A DNA stretch of 60,366 nucleotides, taken from Acetobacterium bakii (GTDB taxonomy: Bacteria > Bacillota > Clostridia > Eubacteriales > Eubacteriaceae). A program made the position numbers and the translations under genes. Below are positions 7,810-16,566 of the stretch, piece after piece. Within the stretch, counting starts at the first letter, position 1. Every line of letters starts with the position of its first letter. Location of the stretch: positions 1 to 60,366 of the forward strand of contig NZ_LGYO01000015.1 of assembly GCF_001263355.1 (NCBI RefSeq). The letters are read 5' to 3'. Under the pieces are notes generated by a model that was not told the origin of the DNA, made no database searches, and was given only the letters and a program-made list of their open reading frames with translations.

Positions 7810-8739
7810 ATGGCATTAGTTACATCAACCGAAATGTTCAAGAAAGCATATGAAGGCGGGTACGCAGTCGGTGCATTTAATGTAAATAATATGGAAATAA
7901 TCCAGGGAATTGTAGATGCAGCTGAACAAGAACAAGCGCCCCTTATCTTACAGGTATCTGCTGGTGCTCGAAAATACGCTAATCCAGTTTATTTAAGAAA
8001 ATTGGTCGAAGCCGCTATCGAGGTTACCGGTTTGGATATTTGTTTGCATCTCGATCACGGTTTGGACTTTGATATTTGTAAATCCTGTGTGGACACCGGC
8101 TTCACCTCTGTTATGATTGATGGCTCCATGCATCCGTTTGAAGAAAACATTGCCCTCACCAAACAGATCGTTGAATATGCTCATGATCACGGCGTTGTGG
8201 TTGAGGCAGAACTTGGCAAGCTGGCCGGCATTGAGGATGCAGTCGTGGTATCTGATCCTGATGCGACCTTTACTGATCCTAATGAAGCCGCTGAATTTGT
8301 GCAAAGAACCGGCTGTGATTCTTTGGCAATCACCATTGGAACAAGCCATGGTGCTTTCAAGTTTAAGGATGAACCCCGTCTCGATTTTGAACGTCTGTAT
8401 ACTATCTCAGATCTTCTTCCCGGCTATCCCCTGGTACTTCATGGGGCATCCTCGGTACCCAAAGAATTTGTGGACCTGTGCAACCAATATGGCGGACGGA
8501 TTCCTGGGGCCCAGGGCGTTCCTGAAGATATGCTAAGAAAAGCGGCAAAATCAGGAGTTTGTAAAATTAACATTGACACCGACTTACGTCTTGCCATGAC
8601 AGCGTCGATCCGAAAAGTTTTTGTTGAAAACCCTGAATATTTTGACCCCCGTCAATATCTGGGACCTGGCAGAATGGCCATTAAGGCCATGGTTGCTCAC
8701 AAAATTAAAAACGTCCTGGATTGCAGCAACAAACGATAG
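7810..8739 (+). CDS. fba: Class II fructose-1,6-bisphosphate aldolase
   Basis: 309 aa. Metal and catalytic features of zinc-dependent aldolases are present: VGAFNVNNMEI near residue 20, LHLDHGLDF (zinc His and catalytic Asp), GFTSVMIDGS, VEAELGKLAG, ITIGTSHGAFKF and LVLHGASSVP (zinc His), then NIDTDLRLA. It interconverts fructose-1,6-bisphosphate with DHAP and glyceraldehyde-3-phosphate; in an autotrophic acetogen it serves gluconeogenesis as well as glycolysis. The start has AGGAGG eight bases upstream. It is transcribed alone, with its own promoter and terminator. Confidence 0.95.
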   Translation: MALVTSTEMFKKAYEGGYAVGAFNVNNMEIIQGIVDAAEQEQAPLILQVSAGARKYANPVYLRKLVEAAIEVTGLDICLHLDHGLDFDICKSCVDTGFTSVMIDGSMHPFEENIALTKQIVEYAHDHGVVVEAELGKLAGIEDAVVVSDPDATFTDPNEAAEFVQRTGCDSLAITIGTSHGAFKFKDEPRLDFERLYTISDLLPGYPLVLHGASSVPKEFVDLCNQYGGRIPGAQGVPEDMLRKAAKSGVCKINIDTDLRLAMTASIRKVFVENPEYFDPRQYLGPGRMAIKAMVAHKIKNVLDCSNKR

Positions 8740-8763
8740 CAACCATTCATTTATCAGCAGCAT

Positions 8764-8794
8764 AAAAAGAGACCAAATCATGGTCTCTTTTTTG
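8764..8794 (+). terminator. Terminator of fba
   Basis: AAGAGACCA/TGGTCTCTT stem (8767-8789) with a T-run, 25 bp after the fba stop. Confidence 0.88.
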
Positions 8795-8881
8795 TGTTTT
8801 ATTCCGAACTCTTAACACTATTTTTGCCCTTCGTACTTCTTACATGATATAATAATATAAAATAACAATAAAGGATAACCA

Positions 8882-9859
8882 ATGAAAGAAATAATCATCA
8901 CCGAAAATGAAAGCAACCAACGTTTAGATCGCTTTCTGGGGAAGCTCATGCCACATGCATCCAAGGGCTTTCTTCAGAAAATGCTGCGAAAAAAAAGAAT
9001 TAAACTTAACGGTCAAAAATCCGAGCCTAATACCATGATCACCCCTGGGGATAAAATTCAAATTTATTTCTCTGAGGAAACCATTTTAGGCTTTCGGCAA
9101 TCAGATAATGCTGAAATAAACACATCCCGAACCGCACCCCTGGATATTCTCTTTGAGGATGAAGACCTTTTGGTTCTCAATAAACCGGCCGAACTGTTGA
9201 CCCAGCCCGACAAAACCGGGGAAGCCTCGATTATTGATCTGGCGGTTTTATACCTTACCGAAAAAGGCGATTATAACCCTATTGAAAATCTGACCTTCAC
9301 ACCCGCCTGTGCCAACCGGCTGGATAAGAACACCACCGGTATCGTGCTAGTCCCGAAAAATTTTCCCACTCTTCAGCAAGTGAATGAAGCCATTCGCGAG
9401 GACGCCACCCAAAAGATTTATTTTGCCATGGTTCTGGGCGAGCCCCCGGAAACCGGTGAAATTGTGGGTTATCTAAAAAAAGATGTTACCACCAATACGG
9501 TGACTTTTTCAGAAACTCAAACCTCGGATAAGGATAAAAAAGCAGAATTATCCTACCAGAATCTGGGCAGCCGCAGCGGCTATTCGCTACTAAAAATAGC
9601 CCTTGCCACCGGCCGATCCCATCAGATCCGAGTTCAGCTTGCCGCGATGGGTTACCCTATTCTGGGTGACCCCAAATACGGGAATCGGCGGCTCAACATT
9701 CGTTTATATGAAGATTTTGGCATCAAAAGCCAGCTTCTTCACAGTGCCAGATTTACCCTGACGCCCATGAAAAGAACCTTTACCGCACCACTTCCCCTCG
9801 CTTTTGAAAAAATTCTCAGGAGTTTTGGCTTTAAACCAACCCTTACCATGGAGATTTAG
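8882..9859 (+). CDS. RluA-family 23S rRNA pseudouridine synthase
   Basis: 325 aa. N-terminal S4 RNA-binding domain (about 1-65: RLDRFLGKLMP... KKRIKLNGQK...PGDKIQIYF), then the RluA catalytic domain with DLLVLNKPAEL, the catalytic-Asp motif NRLDKNTTGIVLV and the GRSHQIRVQLAAMGYPILGDPKYG block. It isomerises uridines in large-subunit rRNA (RluC/RluD-like); the exact positions modified cannot be read from sequence. First gene of a tight group with recU (2-bp gap) and luxS (4-bp overlap), so probably one transcript. Confidence 0.92.
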   Translation: MKEIIITENESNQRLDRFLGKLMPHASKGFLQKMLRKKRIKLNGQKSEPNTMITPGDKIQIYFSEETILGFRQSDNAEINTSRTAPLDILFEDEDLLVLNKPAELLTQPDKTGEASIIDLAVLYLTEKGDYNPIENLTFTPACANRLDKNTTGIVLVPKNFPTLQQVNEAIREDATQKIYFAMVLGEPPETGEIVGYLKKDVTTNTVTFSETQTSDKDKKAELSYQNLGSRSGYSLLKIALATGRSHQIRVQLAAMGYPILGDPKYGNRRLNIRLYEDFGIKSQLLHSARFTLTPMKRTFTAPLPLAFEKILRSFGFKPTLTMEI

Positions 9860-9861
9860 TC

Positions 9862-10407
9862 ATGGCCTATTGGAATAGCCGCGGTCTGCGGGGCAGCCAA
9901 CTGGAAGAAAGTTTAAACATCACCAATAAAATCTATTTGGAACAGGGGCTGGCGGTGGTTCAAAAAATCCCTACGGCCATTAAACCGGTGGAATTGGATC
10001 CGGGCAAAGGCACCATTAAGCTGGCTTATTTCGAGGAGAAAAGCACTGTCGATTACCTGGGGAATATCCAGGGCATTCCGGTCTGCTTCGATGCCAAGGA
10101 AACGAGCCAAAAGCGTTTGCCCATTGCCAATATTCACAGTCACCAAATTGATTTTATGAAAGCCTTTGAAGAACAGGAAGGACTTTCCTTTCTGATTGTT
10201 CATTTCAAATTTTGTGATGAGACCTTCCTGCTTCCTTTTAGCATCCTAAAGGCCTACTGGGACAATGCCAAAAAGGATGGCCGGAAATCCATACCTTATG
10301 CCGACTTTGACCAGCAGCTGAGAATTTATCCGTCTCATAATATCCTCCTCCACTATTTGGAGGCTGTTAATCATTACCTCAATGGAAAGGAAGAAAATAA
10401 AAAATGA
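9862..10407 (+). CDS. recU: Holliday junction resolvase RecU
   Basis: 181 aa. RecU hallmarks are the GLRGSQLEESLNITNKIY start region, the acidic/Lys nuclease core G-x-CFDAKET (about residues 70-80) and FLIVHF further on. It cleaves four-way junctions in homologous recombination and segregation in Firmicutes. It is slightly shorter than B. subtilis RecU at the N terminus. It overlaps luxS by ATGA and lies two bases after the pseudouridine synthase gene. Confidence 0.92.
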   Translation: MAYWNSRGLRGSQLEESLNITNKIYLEQGLAVVQKIPTAIKPVELDPGKGTIKLAYFEEKSTVDYLGNIQGIPVCFDAKETSQKRLPIANIHSHQIDFMKAFEEQEGLSFLIVHFKFCDETFLLPFSILKAYWDNAKKDGRKSIPYADFDQQLRIYPSHNILLHYLEAVNHYLNGKEENKK

Positions 10408-10883
10408 AAAAAATTGCCAGCTTCACCATTAACCATCTGGATTTACTCCGTGGGATCTACATTTCCCGTAAGGATTATTGCGGCGATCACTGTATTACAA
10501 CCTTTGATATCCGTATGAAGGAACCCAACCGCGAGCCGGTTATTAATATCGCCGAGCTCCACGCTTTGGAACATCTGGGCGCCACCTTCCTGCGAAATGA
10601 TCCTGTCCTCAGCGATGAGATTGTCTATTTTGGACCCATGGGTTGCCGGACCGGCTTTTATCTTCTGATGAAAGGCGAACGCACCCCTGAAGAAATCATG
10701 CCTTTGATCATTCAACTGTACACCTTTATGGCTGAATACAATGGCGAGGTTCCCGGCGCAACTCCCAGAGATTGCGGAAATTACCTGGATATGAACCTGC
10801 CCATGGCAAATTACGAAGCCAAGAAATTCCTCACCGAAGTGCTTGAAAATATCCAGCCCGAAAACATGGTTTATCCCAAATAA
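10404..10883 (+). CDS. luxS: S-ribosylhomocysteine lyase
   Basis: 159 aa. The iron-binding HALEHLGATF motif (HxxEH) and the third ligand Cys region PGATPRDCGNYL are intact, together with FGPMGCRTGFYL. It cleaves S-ribosylhomocysteine to homocysteine and the AI-2 precursor DPD, so it recycles SAM-derived waste; signalling is optional. Start overlaps the recU stop (ATGA), implying coupled translation. The 3' end faces a convergent membrane-protein gene across a palindromic repeat element. Confidence 0.95.
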   Translation: MKKIASFTINHLDLLRGIYISRKDYCGDHCITTFDIRMKEPNREPVINIAELHALEHLGATFLRNDPVLSDEIVYFGPMGCRTGFYLLMKGERTPEEIMPLIIQLYTFMAEYNGEVPGATPRDCGNYLDMNLPMANYEAKKFLTEVLENIQPENMVYPK

Positions 10884-10924
10884 AAAAAAGCCCGTATAGG
10901 GCCTTGAGTTTTATTGAAAAATCC

Positions 10925-11025
10925 GTCCCGGGGACAATGGTAAATCGTTGTCGGCTGCATGATCGGACAGGCTCTGGCCTGTTCGCCATGATGCCGACAA
11001 CTGATGTTACGATTGTCCCCAGGAC
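10925..11025. repeat. Palindromic element family A, copy 1
   Basis: About 101 bp, nearly self-complementary: outer arms GTCCCGGGGACAAT / ATTGTCCCCAGGAC, middle arms GTTGTCGGC / GCCGACAAC, inner arms CAGGC / GCCTG around a short variable loop. It is inverted relative to the copies at 19372, 26457 and 28602. It is flanked by outward-facing terminator hairpins: AAAGCCC-type at 10886-10903, terminating leftward transcripts, and 11052-11073, terminating rightward ones. It separates convergent luxS and the 11072 gene. Confidence 0.85.
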
Positions 11026-11051
11026 TTACTTTCTCACTTCTCAACAATTAG

Positions 11052-11073
11052 AAAGCCCTTGCGGGCTTTTTTT
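11052..11073 (+). terminator. Terminator downstream of luxS
   Basis: AAAGCCC-TTGC-GGGCTTT hairpin followed by T-run; it overlaps the last codons of the convergent gene. Confidence 0.8.
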
Positions 11074-11899
11074 ATTGCTTTTTATCGGGCTTTTTTCCTA
11101 CAACCTTATTGAATAGCCGTTCTGAATAGGATATTCTATCTCTTTGAAATATTTCATGATCACGGGATTGTTTGTTGATGCGATCTACCCATTTTTTTGC
11201 GGAAGCAATCATTTCTCGATTTTCAGGCTCGGGAATAACCGCTGTCCATTCCTGGAAGAGCCGTCCATTTCGCGTCATTGCTTCATAATTAATGGCTAAA
11301 ACCTTGTATGTGCTTTCGCCGTTATCAAAATTCTTTATTTTTGCCTGAGCCTTGGTCCATTTGTGAAAACGTCCCATAATATAGGCACTGTCCCGGGAAA
11401 TAATGGTTACGTAGGGTTTTACCATGGCCTTGTATTTAAAACTCATGGGCAGGTAAAGTGTAAACATCATGGAGACGATCCCAAAGAAAGCCAAAAACAG
11501 GACACTCAGCCACTTCATTTCCGGTGACAGCAGAATAAAAAGCAGAACCGCAATAACAAGTTCGATTCCCAAAAGAATCCAGACCTTTTTCTTGCTGCTT
11601 GTTTTTTGAATTTTATTTAATTCTCCAATAAAAGCCGTATACTGTTCCTCTTCGTATTTCCAAATTAAAGCTTCATCCTTTTTCTCTAAGAAAGAATCAA
11701 ATTGTTTATATCGGCGAAAGTAAAAAAAAGCAAATCCTAGGGCAAAAACAATAATAACGATTCCAAAATATGCAAAATAAAATTGATATGCCGCCACTGT
11801 CACGATGACAAATGGTATTATAGTAACGATGATCCCTAAAACAGCTGCCAATAAAGCAAAAATTATGTTCTGTTTCTCAGGGTTTATAATGTGTTCCAT
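11072..11899 (-). CDS. Membrane protein of unknown function
   Basis: 275 aa, not recognised. Two N-terminal membrane helices (about 14-36 and 41-60) and a second pair (about 105-125 and 130-152), then a soluble basic C-terminal region (YVTIISRDSAYIMGRFHKWTKAQAKIKNF...) resembling a PH-like or YcxB-like domain. It ends inside the terminator hairpin region shared with luxS. Located 43 bp downstream of thyX, same strand, so possibly cotranscribed with it; no functional link is evident. Confidence 0.6.
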   Translation of the reverse strand: MEHIINPEKQNIIFALLAAVLGIIVTIIPFVIVTVAAYQFYFAYFGIVIIVFALGFAFFYFRRYKQFDSFLEKKDEALIWKYEEEQYTAFIGELNKIQKTSSKKKVWILLGIELVIAVLLFILLSPEMKWLSVLFLAFFGIVSMMFTLYLPMSFKYKAMVKPYVTIISRDSAYIMGRFHKWTKAQAKIKNFDNGESTYKVLAINYEAMTRNGRLFQEWTAVIPEPENREMIASAKKWVDRINKQSRDHEIFQRDRISYSERLFNKVVGKKPDKKQ

Positions 11900-11942
11900 C
11901 CTTTTTCACAACCTTTTCATATTAAATTAGTGTCATAATTGA

Positions 11943-12713
11943 CTAGATCTGACTAAATTTCTCCCGGACTTCCTTAATCTGACCGCAGGTCATCGTTCCT
12001 TCAGGACATGGACCTTCCACACAACGCGGTCCTCCATTTTTAAAGAGAATCGGTGCGACCTTTTTACAGGCTCTGAGCATTTCTGTGGCAAGTTCCTGGA
12101 TTTCCCACTGGGCCCGGTTGCAGCAGCGCTGATTAAAGAAGTGCAACAATTCCCGGGCATTCATGGAGACCACAATTTTGGTTTCACAGGCATTGGGTAA
12201 CATGAAACGCGCATCCTCAATCCCCAGTTTTTCCGCTGCCATAAACGCCTGTTTTTCTGCTATACCCTCGGCCATCAAGGCTTTTTTATGTTTTTCAATG
12301 AGCATTCCAGCCAAAAGATCGTAGGTTTTCTGGGCGTTTTCCATTCCCTCAATAAAGGTCGCTTCGCCGCCGGGCAGTGCTTTAATTTCAGGTGGTATGA
12401 TATAATTGAATTGGCCCTCATTTACATAGCGTTGGGATTTCTGGCTAAAGCTTGCCATGCGATGACGGACCAACTGGTGGGTCAAAGCTCGACTGACCCC
12501 TTCAATGGCAAAGGTAAAGCTCGCATGTTCAATGGGTGATGCGTGGCCCATGTCCATTAAGCGGCTTAAAAAGCGCTCAACATTTTCATCGGTGAGATCA
12601 TCCATAATCTCCCCTGCGCCAGCTTTGGAATAACATAATTTTGCGGCTGCAGCCACTAATTTTTCCGGTTCAGGTGTATGCTGAATCAAAGTAACACTTA
12701 ATTTTGTTTCCAT
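11943..12713 (-). CDS. thyX: Flavin-dependent thymidylate synthase
   Basis: 256 aa. The ThyX signature RHR-x3-S-x5-SQRY is present as [15 protein letters not shown], preceded by [19 protein letters not shown]. The C-terminal [18 protein letters not shown] block carries the Arg/Gln nucleotide-binding residues. It methylates dUMP using methylenetetrahydrofolate and FAD/NADPH without oxidising the folate to DHF, fitting an organism whose C1 metabolism is built on THF. The upstream region is shared with the divergent gene at 12922. Confidence 0.95.
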   Translation of the reverse strand: METKLSVTLIQHTPEPEKLVAAAAKLCYSKAGAGEIMDDLTDENVERFLSRLMDMGHASPIEHASFTFAIEGVSRALTHQLVRHRMASFSQKSQRYVNEGQFNYIIPPEIKALPGGEATFIEGMENAQKTYDLLAGMLIEKHKKALMAEGIAEKQAFMAAEKLGIEDARFMLPNACETKIVVSMNARELLHFFNQRCCNRAQWEIQELATEMLRACKKVAPILFKNGGPRCVEGPCPEGTMTCGQIKEVREKFSQI

Positions 12714-12921
12714 AACATCCTCCTCTCACTTGATCAAAATACAATACCTCATTATAACATTTTTGGGGTAATTGTACAGTTATAATCCTTTTAGCGTAAA
12801 ATTTGCAGGCGCATTACTAATTCTTTCCCTATGGTGACAACAATTTTCATTCTGAATATCTTCCAACAACGATATAATGGTTTTCAATCAACCAGTTAAT
12901 AAAAATGATGGAGGTGCCCAC

Positions 12922-13455
12922 ATGTTTGGCAGTCTTGATACCGTACCTGAATTACTCAAAAATTATCAATACACCACCGGCGAGCAACACAAATTCCTTG
13001 GCGACTACTACCGTCTCATGGTTTCTGAATCTGTTGAAACCGGTGTGTTGCTTAATAATTACAACATGATCCTCAGTGTCCAGGATCTTAAATCCATCCA
13101 GCATAAAGAATTTATTTTGGATATGTGGTACCGCGAACAGGCTCGGGAAGTTTTTGTTGAAGCCATGGCCACTGCCATTGTCACGTCAGCTCCTTATCAG
13201 ATAAGCTTTCCTGATCTGAAAATCTATCGGCTTGACAATCGATGGGGATCCTGTTCGCCTAAAAGCCAGCGGGTGATACTGAACCTTGAACTGATCAAAA
13301 CACCTAAGGAGTGCATTGAATATATTGCCCTCCATGAAATGCTTCACTTCCGCTTTCCCAGTCATAACCTGGCTTTCTACGGTGCCCTGGGGGATCTCAT
13401 GTCCGACTGGAAAGAACGGGAAGACATGCTGAATCGCAAATATCGTCTAACCTAA
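12922..13455 (+). CDS. YgjP-like (DUF45) zinc metalloprotease
   Basis: 177 aa from the ATG at 12922, with GGAGG seven bases upstream; the frame extends 15 codons further without an initiation site. The C-terminal half has the DUF45/WLM pattern: RWGSCSPKSQRVILNLELIKTPKECIEYIALHEMLHF, with the HExxH-like HEMLH zinc motif and a downstream His in SHNLAFY. Predicted soluble metallopeptidase; substrate unknown. Divergent from thyX, convergent with the 13660 gene. Confidence 0.8.
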   Translation: MFGSLDTVPELLKNYQYTTGEQHKFLGDYYRLMVSESVETGVLLNNYNMILSVQDLKSIQHKEFILDMWYREQAREVFVEAMATAIVTSAPYQISFPDLKIYRLDNRWGSCSPKSQRVILNLELIKTPKECIEYIALHEMLHFRFPSHNLAFYGALGDLMSDWKEREDMLNRKYRLT

Positions 13456-13509
13456 AAAGAGCCTTTTATAAAAAAAGATACATGGGTAATTCATGCATCA
13501 CTGTGTGTC

Positions 13510-13627
13510 GACAAACCTCGTCGCGGACATTTATTTATCGTTGTGTGCTACAAGATCGGACAGGCTATCGCCTGTTCGCCTTGATGCACACAACCTGATG
13601 AAATAAAAATTCGCAACGAGGTTTGTC
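13510..13627. repeat. Palindromic element family B, copy 1
   Basis: About 118 bp with outer arms GACAAACCTCGT / ACGAGGTTTGTC, middle arms GTTGTGTGC / GCACACAAC and a core GATCGGACAGGC...GCCTGTTCGCC shared with family A. It lies between convergent genes ending at 13455 and 13660. A second copy lies at 27438-27574 in the opposite orientation. Confidence 0.8.
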
Positions 13628-13659
13628 ACATTACGTTGTCTACAACCTCAAATGTATGA

Positions 13660-14379
13660 TCACACATGCATTTTTTTCTTGAGCATTTTTCGCGTTTTCT
13701 CAGGGATTTGATGATAAATCCCCTGGAGCAATCCAATGATGCAAATTCCCGAAACCGCAACAATTAACGACCATGTCAAATCAAGGGTGCCGAGGTAATT
13801 AATGCTGATAATGGCATCTAAACCAATGGTAAAAACAATCACCGAAAGAATCAGATTGCTGGGAATGTAAATGAATTGGCTGCGATGTCTGGTATGCTTG
13901 AAAATCAGCATAAAAATCATGATATCTAAATAAAGCAAGGTGGCAATGGGAACCGCGTAGTTTAGAAACCAGTTGTTTTGACTTCCGCCAATTAAATAAA
14001 TACTCCAGGTGGTCACTAATACGGTAATATAAACCCCTAATAAATTATACTTGGGTTTTAAATACCCCAGCGAAAAAAAGATTATTGCAAAAATACTTAA
14101 ATCTGCTACAATGATATATTTTATCAGCGCATGGTTCCAGGGATAAACCAGATAAATCACCCCCAGAATGATCAGCAGGCTTACAGCAATAATGCCAATG
14201 GAGAAAAAAGCGATGTTTTTTTTCTCCTGATGATCCTCATTGTAGGTATTAATTGCCTGTGGGTACTTACGCACCTCCTTTTCATCTTGCTCTCCCACAT
14301 CGGGTATGGGAAAATCACACAAAGGGCAGTTTTTGGTATCGCGTTCTACTTCCACTCCACATTTTGGACAATAGGCCAT
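13660..14379 (-). CDS. Zinc-ribbon membrane protein (DUF6320-like)
   Basis: 239 aa from the ATG at 14379 (AGAGG eight bases upstream; a GTG at 14388 is less well placed). The N terminus, MAYCPKCGVEVERDTKNCPLCDFPIP, is a double CxxC zinc ribbon. After a charged linker come six hydrophobic segments (about 50-72, 78-98, 102-123, 130-152, 162-184, 190-214). It follows an acetyltransferase-like gene by five bases, so is probably its membrane partner. Such pairs occur in clostridia; biochemical role unknown. Confidence 0.65.
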   Translation of the reverse strand: MAYCPKCGVEVERDTKNCPLCDFPIPDVGEQDEKEVRKYPQAINTYNEDHQEKKNIAFFSIGIIAVSLLIILGVIYLVYPWNHALIKYIIVADLSIFAIIFFSLGYLKPKYNLLGVYITVLVTTWSIYLIGGSQNNWFLNYAVPIATLLYLDIMIFMLIFKHTRHRSQFIYIPSNLILSVIVFTIGLDAIISINYLGTLDLTWSLIVAVSGICIIGLLQGIYHQIPEKTRKMLKKKMHV

Positions 14380-14384
14380 TTTCT

Positions 14385-15695
14385 TCACCTCTTATTCGTT
14401 ACAATTTTCACTGGAATTCCCAATTGCCGTATTTTTCTGAAAAAGATTTTTTCAATTACTGTTTCCCCGGATGTTTTTCCAAAGGAAAGAGATAAATTCT
14501 TATTATAGCTTACCATCACCAGCTTGAGCCGGCTTTCCACACTGGGAGGAGGGAAAACCTCCAAACTTTTGATATATGGCACCAGTTCTTCCGGGAATGA
14601 TACATTGCCCAGGTTGGAAAGCCCACTGGTGTATCCGCGTTCACCAAAACGTTTGTAGACAATGGGCATGGCAAGCTTTTTAACCCACAAAGGAATGAGC
14701 CTTAAAAAAATCAATTGCTCATTTCGCACATTTCTTGAGATATAACGGTTAATATTTTTTCGATTCAAATATAAACCCATGTATCCTTTAATTTGCTCAA
14801 TAATTTCTTCCCGGGTAAAGTATCCCAATGCCAGATCAATTTCTGGATTTAAGCTCATAAAGAAGTTGCGCAGGGTAATGGAAGGGAATATTTTTCGCAA
14901 GTCAACCGGTACATTAATGGCAATCCGCTGTTGATGCTTCTTTTTTTCACTCATAGGTGAATTTTGAATATATTCCTGAATGCTTTCAAAATACAACGCC
15001 AACATAAACTGGGTTAGCGTACACCCGTATTTCCGGGCTAAACCCAAAATTTGGTCCACCGGCACAATACCTGTGAGCAAGAGATATTCTCCCTTGTCCA
15101 AAAGTTCAAAGGGAAAATGATAAACTTTTTTATTTCCCGGCGGTGGTGGCACCCCTTCCTTATAATATAGTTTAAACGCATCTTCGTACTCCCGGGGGTC
15201 GATTTCCGAATCAATATCCATGGCTTTACCCCGGTTCACAGGGGTAATCCCCTTATTCTCCTTGAAATATTGAATAATCAAGGTTTGCAGAAAGATCAGC
15301 CCGCCGCTGCCATCACATATGCTGTGGTTAAATTCGACGTGGACATAGGAATTATAATACAGCACCCGGAATGGAAATGTTTTTCCCTGACGCTGCCTCA
15401 TAATCTTGCAGGGATAAAAGGTTTCCTCTTCCACCTTCGGTTTCACCTCGGTATGTTCATAATAATACCAGAATAATCCACGCTTAAGTGTTACCTGAAA
15501 ATATGGAAACCGGGGAATAATCACATCCAATGCCTTTTGCAGCATAGCAGGATCCACGACTTCGTTAAGTCCCACCGTCATTCGATACACCGTCGACATC
15601 CGGGAAGAGGCGATGGCCGTGTACATAACCCCAGCATTGTCTAAAGAGTAAAACTTAAGTTTTTGGGGTTTATCTTCCACACTAAGCACCTCCAC
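14385..15695 (-). CDS. Condensation/alcohol acetyltransferase-fold acyltransferase
   Basis: 436 aa. The chloramphenicol-acetyltransferase-like fold used by condensation domains and alcohol acetyltransferases is indicated by the active-site motif HSICDG (HxxxDG, around residue 130) within YVHVEFNHSICDGSGGLIFLQTL, and by a second-half segment INVPVDLRKIFPS...RNFFMSLNPE. It probably transfers an acyl group to an amine or alcohol; substrate not predictable. Middle gene of a three-gene minus-strand operon with overlaps of 14 bp upstream and five-base spacing downstream. Confidence 0.7.
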   Translation of the reverse strand: MEVLSVEDKPQKLKFYSLDNAGVMYTAIASSRMSTVYRMTVGLNEVVDPAMLQKALDVIIPRFPYFQVTLKRGLFWYYYEHTEVKPKVEEETFYPCKIMRQRQGKTFPFRVLYYNSYVHVEFNHSICDGSGGLIFLQTLIIQYFKENKGITPVNRGKAMDIDSEIDPREYEDAFKLYYKEGVPPPPGNKKVYHFPFELLDKGEYLLLTGIVPVDQILGLARKYGCTLTQFMLALYFESIQEYIQNSPMSEKKKHQQRIAINVPVDLRKIFPSITLRNFFMSLNPEIDLALGYFTREEIIEQIKGYMGLYLNRKNINRYISRNVRNEQLIFLRLIPLWVKKLAMPIVYKRFGERGYTSGLSNLGNVSFPEELVPYIKSLEVFPPPSVESRLKLVMVSYNKNLSLSFGKTSGETVIEKIFFRKIRQLGIPVKIVTNKR

Positions 15696-15996
15696 GCAAA
15701 AAGTTTTTTCGATAGGTCATTAAGAAATCATCAAATATTTCTGCTTCTACTTCCATTGTCACATCCACAGCAACAATAAAACAGCAACCCACTTTTTCCT
15801 GGCGCTCCTCAGACAGGCTTACCTTCCAGCCGTCACCATAATAGATATCCCCCACCACTTCTTTTCCCTTCTCCTTAAAGTAACGTTCAAATGATCGTTT
15901 AGGAATACTCCGGGTTTGTATTTTCTTGGCAATTATAGCCTTACCCTGTTTTAGCTGATTATTTATTTCCCTTGTTTTTATTTCCTGATCTTTCAT
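15682..15996 (-). CDS. Hypothetical protein, first gene of the acyltransferase operon
   Basis: 104 aa, not recognised. Lys/Glu-rich N-terminal half, then an alternating hydrophobic C-terminal part (VGCCFIVAVDVTMEVEAEIFDDFL). It overlaps the acyltransferase start by 14 bp and follows a promoter with a built-in palindrome, so it may be a regulator or small accessory subunit. No domain support. Confidence 0.5.
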   Translation of the reverse strand: MKDQEIKTREINNQLKQGKAIIAKKIQTRSIPKRSFERYFKEKGKEVVGDIYYGDGWKVSLSEERQEKVGCCFIVAVDVTMEVEAEIFDDFLMTYRKNFLRGGA

Positions 15997-16040
15997 TTTA
16001 TCCCATCCTTTTATTCAATGCTTAACCATTTGTTAATTTT

Positions 16041-16070
16041 AACATAGGGTTCTTAATAAACCTATGACAA
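16041..16070 (-). promoter_or_regulatory. Promoter of the acyltransferase operon with palindromic operator
   Basis: On the minus strand, -35 TTGTCA (16065-16070), 18 bp, -10 TATGTT (16041-16046). The palindrome CATAGGTTT-attaag-AACCCTATG (16043-16066) spans the promoter core, a layout typical of TetR-type repression. The regulator is not identified. Confidence 0.6.
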
Positions 16071-16335
16071 TTTGTCTGGACTAAACACCTTCATTTCGTA
16101 ATAATAAGTAAAAATATGTATCTTCATTGACTTATTTTTCTGATATTTCCATAGAATCATGTCAAATTAATTTCATTTTCTGTTTTAAACTGTTTTAAAA
16201 GCTCTAAAAAACTGTCAAATATAAATTTTTACCCTTGTTTTCTCTAACTTTCTATTGATTAAGTTCATTCAGCCTGCTAATCTTACCCTTGTAAACGATC
16301 ACTGCCCATGTTAAAATACAGACAATTGAATATAA

Positions 16336-16503
16336 ACAGAGTAGATGAGATGCGTAAAGTGTTAGAGGATGGGAAGTTGCCTTTAAACGAAATGAAAACA
16401 TTGCGATATCTTATTGCTTCCGCTGGACCCCTTGACCATAAAATCGAGGGTTGCGGAAGCATTGCTTAAAACTTTTTGTTTTATTTAAGTAATGCTTTTT
16501 TTA
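16336..16503 (+). promoter_or_regulatory. Tetrahydrofolate riboswitch with terminator, controlling the folate operon
   Basis: The aptamer (16336-16425) matches the folT copy: CAGAGTAGAT, GATGCGTAAAGTG, GAGGATGGGA and a closing GCTTCCGCTG. Antiterminator: GCTTCCGC (16416-16423) with GCGGAAGC (16453-16460). Terminator: AAGCATTGCTTAAA (16457-16470) with TTTAAGTAATGCTT (16484-16497, one G-U pair), then a T-run. The two share AAGC, so ligand binding, which occupies the aptamer 3' strand, should favour termination. The preceding 340 bases (15997-16336) hold only the minus-strand promoter and AT-rich sequence. Confidence 0.92.
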
Positions 16504-16566
16504 TTTGGTTTTAGTAAAAACCATTCCGAACCATGGGCACACCCGAGGTTTGGCGATAGGAGAAAA

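Noticed and set aside
10904-11116. 70-aa plus-strand frame across the palindromic element
   Set aside because: Lies over the repeat and terminators, no ribosome site, not repeated as coding in other copies.
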